Assembly: GCA_034096865.1 (NCBI GenBank)
Contig: JAWQFJ010001813.1
Location: 52,501 to 116,500, forward strand
Direction of reading: 5' to 3'
DNA length: 64,000 nucleotides
DNA from: Theodoxus fluviatilis
Taxonomy: Eukaryota > Mollusca > Gastropoda > Cycloneritida > Neritidae
A model generated the notes under the pieces. It did not search any database, was not told the DNA's origin, and saw nothing but the letters and a program-made list of their open reading frames with translations. Below are positions 55,996 to 64,000 of the stretch, in pieces. Position 1 is the stretch's first letter. The number at the start of each line of letters is the position of its first letter. The translations under genes were made by a program, and so were the position numbers.

Positions 55996-56829
55996 GACTC
56001 ACATGCTTGACCTTGACCTTTATATGACCTTGACCTTCAGGTGACCTTCAAGGTCAAGGTCAAACAACTAAACCTACCAATGACATCAAACACAAAGAAA
56101 TGCTTTACACATTTTTCCTACCAAAATACATGTGACCTTGACCTTGGGTCAAGGTCATCCAAGGTCATGCAACACAAAGCTGTTAATTCAAGACATAGGA
56201 AGCACAATGGTGCTTATTGGCACTTTCTACCATGAGATATAGTCACTTTTAGTGGTTCACTACCCCATTTTGGTCACATTTCATAAGGGTCAAAGTGACC
56301 TTGACCTTGATGATATGTGAACAAATGTGTCTCATGATGAAAGTATAACATGTGCCCCACATAATTATTAAGTTTGAAACAGTTATCTTCCATAGTTCAG
56401 GGTCAAGGTCACTTCAAAATATGTATACAATCCAACTTTGAAGAGCTCCTGTGACCTTGACCTTGAAGCAAGGTCAACCAAACTGGTATCAAAAGATAGG
56501 GCTTGCTTTGACCTATATACCACTTGTAGCTAAGGTCGCCATTCTCAATAACGTGGGAGAAAATTGGGAAAATGTGAAAAATGACTGTTTTTGAGACCAC
56601 ATTTATGGCTCCTGTGACCTTGACCTTGAAGCAAGGTCAAGTCACTATGTATGTTTTTTGAGGCCTTGTCATCATACACCATCATGCCACATTTGGTGTT
56701 GATAGAATTAATAGTCTCCGAGAAAAATCCAACGTTTAAGTTTTTTACGCCCGGACGGACGGACGGACGGACGGACGGACGGACGAAACGGCTCAGTACA
56801 TAGACTCACTTTTGCTTCGCATGTGAGTC
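55996..56829 (-). mobile_element. AGGTCA-rich non-autonomous element, copy 2 (intact, 834 bp)
   Basis: GACTCACATGC at 55996-56006 and GCATGTGAGTC at 56819-56829 are perfect 11-bp inverted repeats. The element is in reverse orientation to 248-3231 and matches it along its length except for the nested insertion. AGGTCA and its complement TGACCT occur many times, often as TCAAGGTCA. A (CGGA)n run at about 56752-56785 matches the GTCCGGGC run near 298-325 in copy 1. There is no reading frame of note. Confidence 0.85.
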
Positions 56830-56834
56830 AAAAA

Positions 56835-57245
56835 GTTACGCTTCTCTCTTGTAGATCTAGATCTGTAGTGTTGATCATTATGACTGGTGTTTCTTGAAAT
56901 AAGGTCAGTAAGCCTATATGATAATTTATTACGCTAATATAACCATGGGCTGTCTTTGCAGATAGTTTGTTATATCTGATCATATACTTAATTTGAGTCA
57001 AAACTGCGAGATAAGCAACTACTCCCAGCTGGGCTTGCATCGTCTGCCATGCCGACATCAACATGTCCGGCATGATCAAGACTCTATACATGGCTCTCTA
57101 CCATTGGCTGATTTATGTTTTTGGACCAATCACAATAGGTTTCTCATGAGTAGAGGCTGTTACTATGTTAGGTCGTGCGAAGTGATGGAATGCTCTTGCT
57201 TCCTGGTGTAAACATTGCAGTCTCCCAGCTATAAACAAGAAAAAC
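56835..57245. other. No gene seen
   Basis: Sequence between the AGGTCA element and the right inverted arm. A 72-codon plus-strand frame (56993-57211) has no motif. It may be the interior of the inverted-repeat element. Confidence 0.4.
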
Positions 57246-57495
57246 AACATCACATGCCCATATTTCAACTTTTCCATGCGAGAATGGAGGCACATGAAGG
57301 GGATTTCCACTCCATGTACTGGTACTGGTGCTGGCCATAGAAGACGCCATGGTGTTTGCCCAGTTCGCCTCGATTTGAAAACCGGAAGTATCTCGCGTGA
57401 ATAATGTCCATGTATGTAAACATCTGATTCTGAATGCAATACAAATTTAAACTGTCAAGGAATTACATGTGCAAAACTTTGTCATAATGTCCCCT

Positions 57496-59323
57496 GCAGA
57501 ATTTTGTTGTAGCCTGTACTATCTGCACTCAAGAAAAGGAAGACAAAAATGTTGTTGGCAAAATTAAATGGTAATTTATCTATTTATCAGTGGGCTCCAC
57601 TGTAATGACTCCTCTGTGAGAAGTGCATAAAAACCACGTTCCATATTTTTTTAATGTTGAGACTTTCATTATAACATACCTGTAACCCCCGTAAATGATG
57701 AGGTCACCACGGGTGGAACCGCAGCTGGATCGCCTTGAAGTAGGTCTGCCATTACATCCATGTAGGGAAAGCTGCTCCTCCCCCAGCCAGTGGCCTTATT
57801 GCGGTCGCAGATGATTTTGTACCTGAATATATAGAGAAGACACAAAATTCATTCAAATTTCTTTTTTCTACCGACACATGCAAACGTTCCGTAAAACATT
57901 ACCCCATCCCATCAACCCTAAAACTATGCTGTCCGCCTCTGGTGCAGTACACTGAACGCCTCTCTTTTGCTTTTGTGCTTTCTGTGGTCTGTCGATTGTC
58001 CGGACCTCATGCGCTCACATTCATAGTGCGTAAATCCGACTCAATGCTGTACAGTAGGCAGAACTAGGGACGTACAGCCGATCAGCGGGGTGACCAATCA
58101 CCATACTTCATGCTTTCAAAATGCAGCGCTACGCATGGACAGCACAGTTTGGGGTTTAGGGCGTGATTACGGCCTATTTCAATCTTTTTCCTTGTATTCC
58201 AGGAACCTAGAAGAACTAATGTCAAAAGTTTTGAGGCCAGACTATGTTCATGTAGAAAACCAATACCTCTCAGTCTGTCTAAGGCTAAAAGCTTTGTAAA
58301 CGACTCAATGCTATTGGTTACGATGGTCATTACACTCTGTACTATAGTGTAACTATATGGTATGCAATCAGGGTGCGCCTGTGGTGTCAATATGTTTATG
58401 TGAAGCTGAACACACTTACCGATTCTTCAAGTTGTTCCACTTTTTCAGGCAGATTTTGCCTGAGTAATTGTAGCCATGAGTCTTCATTTCTGCTGCGATC
58501 TGTTTCCAGACGTTGTCTTTCTTCATTGTAGGCAATCGCAGAAGATGTCTCTTTTTCCTGAAAACATCCAGCAACAAAAGGACTGTTGCATGGGTCCACA
58601 GGCGGGCATCCTCACCCTCGGTCTGGCTTCCTACAACACAAATAGAAGTCATAAGTTATTCATCTACACTGAGCAAAGCTTTCATCCCTTTACACTACAG
58701 CTGTTTTTATTTTTATGCCACATGAAACTCATTCATTTTCATCATGGAAATCAAAATGAATACAGTGAAGTGAAATTTACTTCACAAACAAAAGACGGGG
58801 TTAACGTAATCTAGTGGAGTTTGTTGTGGTTTTTTTTGGTGGTGGTGGTTGGTGTGAATGTTTAACCGTCCTTGTGTTGGCAGAAAATAATGACAAACAA
58901 AAACAGCAACAACAACAACAAATCTGAAGCTCTGCAAGTAATAGTCCATTGGTTTTGCTGATGACCCTACATTGAAATAGTAGGGTCATTTGGTCTCTGG
59001 TATATATTTCCATCAAACTGAAACTCAGCACATAGCAGTAAAACAAATCAAAATTCTATAACATAGACGTTATTCATGCAGCAGCCATTTTGAAATCGAA
59101 AATGAGGCAAACTGGGCAAACTTCATGGCGTCTTCTATGGCCAGCACCAGTACCAGTACATGCAGTGGAAATCTCCTTCATGTACCTCCATTCTCGCATG
59201 GAAATGCGGAAATATGGCCAAGTGATGTTGGTACCCACATTAAAAAAGACAGTCAGAGGCTGTGGAGCGAGTTCAGCGCAGGGCTACCAAGTTGTTGAGT
59301 GAATGTCGGGAGATGTCTTACAG
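57496..59323. repeat. 1828-bp direct duplication, copy B
   Basis: Second copy of 53611-55438. It starts directly in GCAGAATTTTGTTG and ends at TCTTACAG, with unrelated sequence on both outer sides. The lack of net indels implies a recent event or conversion. Confidence 0.95.
57680..58630 (-). pseudogene. Duplicated Myb/SANT exons one and two, exon three missing
   Basis: Exons 58630-58420 and 57822-57680 correspond to 54745-54535 and 53937-53795 of copy A, with the same splice signals. Changes include Ile to Asn in KKD(I/N)VWKQ and SV to AA in GDP(S/A)(V/A)VPP. Copy B begins downstream of the coiled-coil exon, so the gene has no proper 3' end and no nuclear-signal or dimer region. Confidence 0.8.
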
Positions 59324-60785
59324 TAGCATGTCCAATCGAAAATTTTATAAGAACGACACAGTTATGCCACTAACTTTGGTTCATAAAGCTAATGATTCTA
59401 AGCACAGAACAGTTTGAATTTTGAAAATCGCCCCAGTAGATCCAGAGTTGCAGCCCACCAATGCCCTCTTCTGGGGGACATTTTCAATGTAGAGACAAAG
59501 AACAAAGCCGGTGGACCAGAAAAATGACAAAATTCATAGTTTTTTTTGCTTTAATTTCCCAATCAAACGATATATCTTTGTGATAATTGGTGTGCACACA
59601 CATGTTTAGGTGAGGAATACAAAGGCACCACTTGAAAGAGTCTCTGTATCATGCCTTGCTATATATTTGCATAAATTTGCATATTTTTATAGTGCATGAT
59701 TTTAAAAAAGTTTAGGAAAGAATCCCATGAAAATAAATTACTAAATTGTGAAAATGGTATTGTTCACAATGAAAAGCTAAATTTGAATAACAAGCTACAT
59801 GCAATTCAGTATCATTTGCATATTTAAAATAATTAATTTGCATGAAAAACAAAATACATAGGTAAATCATAAATGTGTTGAGTTATTAGCATCATTCATA
59901 AGTTGAATCATTAAAGATGCTCTAAACTCAAATACTAGTACAAAGTCTACTCATCAAGTGATCTAATTTGCATACATTTGAATATTTTAGTCATATGCAT
60001 TTTGCAAAATTGGTTACATTGATAGCATATTCTTATTGTTAGTAGCAGCATGTAATTGAGGTAAAGGTACCTGATTTTATCCTGCCTCTTTTTCTTTAAG
60101 TCTGGGCTTTTAAACTGCACTTTTTACCCCCTGTTCATTGGGGAAAAGTATGTGATGCATAAAAAAAATTCCCCTCAGTGGGAAGCATGCAACTAGGTTG
60201 TTGATGTATGCTCTAACATGATAGTTCCCAACTGTGCCTGGCACTGTGAATTTAGCTCATTGCTCAGGGATGATACTCAATAAAAGCCATGCATGTTTGA
60301 GATTCTTCACGTATTAGTCACAAAACAACTGCAGGTTGAGCATTCTAATTATGTGGCCAGGGCCACTGACATTAACTTGATATGTATTATGTTTGCACAA
60401 AGCTAACATATATGTTGGGCAAATGGAAAATCTCATCTCCGGGCATACACTGACCAGGTAAACATGAATGCAAAAATCTTAGCATTTTTCTTAGAAATCA
60501 ATACCTGCAGGTTGATAAATAGTCTTGAACAATATATATTTACTAGATGATAAGATAACTTCATAATTATTGTCCCATAAAGTGATGTGCTGAAAATGAC
60601 ACCTGCAGCATGAAGACCCACTAGGCACAAAGCAGACCCCTTCATGCTACTTGCACATTTGAACATAGGATTGTAAGCATTGGCAATACACAATTCAACA
60701 CAAACTTACAAACTACAGCATTTTTTTTTGCTCTCTCAACATAGAGTTAGCATTGGGTATTGTGGTCTGTTGATTTCATTGAGAA
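59324..60785. other. AT-rich DNA without a recognisable gene
   Basis: Many short frames, none with a motif. No inverted or tandem structure stands out. Confidence 0.5.
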
Positions 60786-60787
60786 TC

Positions 60788-60955
60788 AGCACACACCACA
60801 CACCCACACTACACCCACCCACACCACCCCCACGCCACACACACCACCCCCACCCCACACCCACTACACACACACACCCACCACACCACATTCACACCTC
60901 CCCCCCCCCCCCCCACCATACCACACCACACCCACACCACACCCACACTAGGTAC
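60788..60955. repeat. (CACA/CCCCAC)n low-complexity DNA
   Basis: Irregular CAC/CCAC repeats with a pure C run at 60900-60914. Confidence 0.95.
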
Positions 60956-62136
60956 TGGCAGCCGCAGCCAGTTTTGCTGGGAAAGGTGCCTGCAGGCTAA
61001 AAATTGATGATTTACCCCGTGATGTTTATATATTTAAATTGAAAATTTTCGCACCAAAACTATGTCCAAAATAAAGTTTCAACCTTCATCTGTCGTTCTG
61101 TGTTGTTTTTTATGTTGTCTGTGATCTGTGGTACTTGTGCGAATGCACTAAAAGTACTAGATGAAACACAAAATACGCTTCGCGTCATCAGTCTGAATGG
61201 CGTCTTTCACCGAGCATATTTACAGTGTGTTAGAAACAATACCTTTCGCGCCGTCAAGAAACCCATTCCAAGTATGCGAATTACTGAGTCAGCAAGACGA
61301 AGCTCCACAGTTTATTCTCGTATAAATATTTTTCCAAAATAAAGCGATTAAGTTAAAGAAAATTCTATCTGAAAATATGTCTAATTTTCAAAAGCTCATA
61401 TCTCTGGAACTACTCAACGGATTATATACAATAAAGATGGAAATTAAAGCTCATTTTATGCCGAATTTAACGATATATGAAACGTGTCGGACAAATGAAT
61501 GCTCGCGCAGCGCGAGCCAAACGGAGACGAGTACTCTCCGCGCACTGGTAGTGGAACGCATCATGGCGGACTACGCATCTACGAGCGGTTGTGGCAAATC
61601 GGAGTTATTTGTTTGCAGCATCAAGTCTAGTCTTGATAAGTAGCCTAATTCGATGTCTAAACTCATTAATTTACCAGTACTGCAAGTTATTAAAGCTATT
61701 TTTTGCTATTCATGGCAAAGTTTACGCAGAATTAACAGCAAATGTTTGCCACGTGACCGGGTCAAAGTTGTGTGTTGTGTATATATGTGCATTCGAAGTG
61801 TAGGCCTATCGTATTTTTCTTTCTGCTGATTGTTATCATCAAAATATTATGACAGGAATGTCTGTATGTTATAAACAACATAAATAAGTGTTTTGTTGAA
61901 TTTTAGCAGGGTGTTCGAAAACAAAAATCGATGTCTATCATAGACCGAAGTGCGATCCCATATCGAATAGTCATGTGTTTGGATGTATACACACACGTGC
62001 CAATAACATCTGATTCTCATCTCTGAGGTACGCAGCCAAACTGCTGACATGTTAAAAAAATATTAATGACCTTTTATAGAAATGCAATGCTATTTTATTT
62101 TTCTGTTTTATTTTAGACTATGCACAATTCCAGCGT

Positions 62137-62140
<4 letters not shown>
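60956..62140. other. No assigned gene; CpG-rich spot near 61500-61600
   Basis: GCTCGCGCAGCGCGAGC (61501-61517) is a perfect 8-bp-stem palindrome. It is followed by ATGGCGGACTACGC at 61564, opening a 25-codon frame (MADYASTSGCGKSELF...). This could be a promoter and first exon, but no donor or downstream exon is evident. Confidence 0.25.
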
Positions 62141-62234
<94 letters not shown>

Positions 62235-62249
62235 CCACTCACACACATG

Positions 62250-62308
<59 letters not shown>

Positions 62309-62322
62309 ACACACACACACAC
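62141..62322. repeat. (TC)n followed by (CA)n
   Basis: TC at 62141-62231, then CA with small interruptions to 62322. Confidence 0.95.
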
Positions 62323-62529
62323 TACACTTGAAACGAAGGTCCAATTTCTATTTCAGCAAACTAGAGTTTCTTCTTGGACAGCTATGGAGCAAGAGCATTT
62401 CATCCAAAGGAAGAGTAGAAGAGGGACATTGTGTCATAAACATGCCAAATAAATGAAACTTTCCAAATTAAACATCCACATGAAAAAAATCATCAATACA
62501 ATACTAATAGGCACATATTTCAAGGTTTT

Positions 62530-62600
62530 CTTGGATGGATGGATGATTGGATGCATGAATAGGTGGATGGATGGATGGTTGGTTGGATGGATGGATGTAT
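62530..62600. repeat. (GGAT)n microsatellite
   Basis: GGAT units with GATT, GCAT and GGTT variants. Confidence 0.9.
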
Positions 62601-62710
62601 GTTATGGCCTATCAGACTTCCTATGCTATATCTATTGTCCACAGAGCCGCAATGTTTTTTAAATAAAAATTAATTAGCAAGATATTTTGTTAACCTATAT
62701 TTTAAATCTA

Positions 62711-62982
62711 TGTTAATTTGCAAAGTTCAAACTATTACTGAGCCACATGCAATATTTCATGCTGGTAACTGATATAGTTTTTTAGATAGGAAGATTTTCA
62801 GTGAGCCATGGCCCCGCAGAATCACGCCTTATTTGTTACTAAAAATAGACTGGCTAAAAACTATATGCACTTTTCTGGTAAATTTCAGTTCATTTGCAAA
62901 GGTAAAACTATAACAAAGCCAGACACCAAATTTTATGCAAGTATCTCATATAGTTTTTGAGATAATAAGCTTTTCAGTCAAG
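62711..62982. repeat. Diverged direct duplication, about 178-bp spacing
   Basis: 62711-62806 and 62888-62982 share AATTTGCAAAG/CATTTGCAAAG, GAGCCA/AAGCCA, ATATAGTTTTT and TTTTCAGT in the same order. The similarity is low but collinear. Confidence 0.5.
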
Positions 62983-63376
62983 TACCCTCATAATTTCACT
63001 TTTTTCCATCACGCAAATCGGGGTTTTCCTCAAATTGATAACACAATATCTTGAACTGTAAGCTTTTTTGTATCTTGGAAAAAAATAGTGTCAAATTATA
63101 TGATATAGTCTTCTGGTATAATAAGTCTGATAGGGCTCACTTCAATGGTTTTTGTTCAGCAGGCCTTCAAATATGGTCCTCGGTGATGTTTTGCACGTTG
63201 AAAATTCTTATTTTGGGCCATATTCAGCACCCTGTTGTACTGGAACTGCATTAAAGAATGGCTTCATTTTGCTTACATGAACTGCCTACAATATATTGAT
63301 TTGGAATTAGGCAATATATGCTGTGTACCTTGTATGATTAGAGGACTGTTAGGCTGCAAACCCCGGCGAAATGACA

Positions 63377-63507
63377 TTCTAGAAATTTCTAAAATTCTAG
63401 AACATTCTAGAACATTCTAGAATGTTCTGGAATAAATTTGATGGAATAATTCTAGAATTCTTTAATTCCAGAATAATTCTAGAAAATTCTAGAACATTAC
63501 TTTTTCT
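63377..63507. promoter_or_regulatory. Heat-shock-element-like array
   Basis: From 63395 to 63432 eight units alternate TTC, GAA, TTC, GAA and so on, each exactly 5 bp from the next. This is the inverted nGAAn pattern bound by HSF trimers. Further TTCTAGAA or TTCCAGAA words lie at 63377-63384, 63450-63457, 63466-63473 and 63477-63503. Because TTCTAGAA is self-complementary, a simple satellite expansion is the alternative. No heat-shock gene is visible within the window. Confidence 0.45.
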
Positions 63508-63867
63508 TAGAATATTTTTCTAGAACAAGACCATTCAAAGAATATTATAGAAAATTGTAAATAAAACGATATTTAAAAAAAGAAGTGAACAATAAAGCAT
63601 TTCAACACACACGCAAGACACTTTAGTGATCACACACAGAATATAAGATTTAGTGTTAAATCACCTAAAGTTCATTCACAGTTCTTAATTGTCCACAATT
63701 TTCATTTTCTGATCACAGAACAGTTCTAATCATAACTCGCTGAGTCGCTCACAGTTGCAGTGTGCACATTTCTTTGCAATACACAATAGTGATCTTGATT
63801 AAAACTCAGAATTTAATAATAGAGCAACTAGTGTTTGTCACGGCCCGAGTGGATGACTACTGATGGG

Positions 63868-63996
63868 AATTGTAGTCCCGTGCGATCATGGATCCAATAT
63901 ACAATGTCCATGGGAGCGACTGAATTACGCGTCTGATCATACCCTCGCCTTATTTACGTCAAGATCTAAAAATAGCATTAGCAAACGGAAGTGGCC
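63868..63996. promoter_or_regulatory. Possible promoter: ZNF143-like and ETS-like motifs
   Basis: On the minus strand, GGGACTACAATTCCCATCAG (63891-63872) contains ACTACAATTCCC, the core of the ZNF143/Staf motif. Near the window end, ACGGAAGTGGCC (63984-63995) matches the ETS/GABP core GGAAGTG. Both are promoter-associated in animals. Any gene would lie beyond position 64000. Confidence 0.3.
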
Positions 63997-64000
63997 GACT

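Larger units (their letters stand above)
55175..57414. mobile_element. Candidate element bounded by 168-bp inverted repeats, TA flanks
   Basis: 55177-55344 and 57246-57412 are inverted copies (roughly 85-90% by eye) whose outer ends read CATAGACGTTATTCACGC and its near complement. TA flanks both. The left arm ends where the LINE fragment begins. The interior also contains the second AGGTCA-rich element. The TA flank is weak evidence because TA is frequent. Confidence 0.5.

Overview
The window looks like accessory, repeat-dense DNA from an animal genome, most likely a marine invertebrate and probably a mollusc. This is an inference from the mix of elements: BEL/Pao, Ty3/Gypsy, a CR1/Jockey-like LINE, PIF/Harbinger with its Myb/SANT partner, a THAP-bearing element, AGGTCA-rich repeats and very dense microsatellites. 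There is no bacterial-type gene organisation, no convincing rRNA or tRNA gene, and no complete host gene. Nearly all long reading frames are either microsatellite translations or transposon remains.

Layout. 1-3260: a GGT microsatellite, then an 834-bp AGGTCA-rich element (248-3231) split by a nested 2147-bp terminal-inverted-repeat (TIR) element (840-2986). The nested element has a 3-bp target duplication and a broken element-type gene. 3750-4464: a TCA microsatellite and the only plausible host exon, a last exon with a possible GPI-anchor signal. 4465-14080: mostly featureless DNA with minisatellites and SINE-like traces. 14563-16601: a 660-bp TIR element beside a 5'-truncated Gypsy integrase. 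16602-27400: simple repeats and a small dispersed repeat family. 27578-28216: two long inverted repeats, the second close to a perfect 154-bp palindrome resembling a Penelope-type hammerhead/pLTR. 35403-36259: an 810-bp P-like element retaining a THAP first exon, followed by a 33-bp TIR-TIR remnant between the same 7-bp target copies.

41164-50596 is a decayed BEL/Pao element (protease, reverse transcriptase, RNase H, integrase, C-terminal domain). It is interrupted by three datable insertions: a 454-bp retroposon, a 2282-bp LTR-type element carrying a 63-bp minisatellite, and a 240-bp MITE. 50691-54745 is a decayed PIF/Harbinger unit with transposase (+) and Myb/SANT protein (-) converging on a 3-copy tandem repeat. 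Part of it, plus the start of a LINE fragment, is duplicated as 53611-55438 and 57496-59323 (1828 bp each, direct). A second 834-bp AGGTCA-rich element (55996-56829) lies between the two copies.

59324-64000 is AT-rich with simple repeats. It ends with an array of alternating TTC/GAA units shaped like a heat-shock element (63395-63432) and ZNF143-like and ETS-like motifs at the window edge, perhaps a promoter reading out of the window.

The most informative signals are the reconstructable nesting of elements, the THAP element with its mini remnant, the AGGTCA-carrying element families, the Penelope-like palindrome and the HSE-like array.
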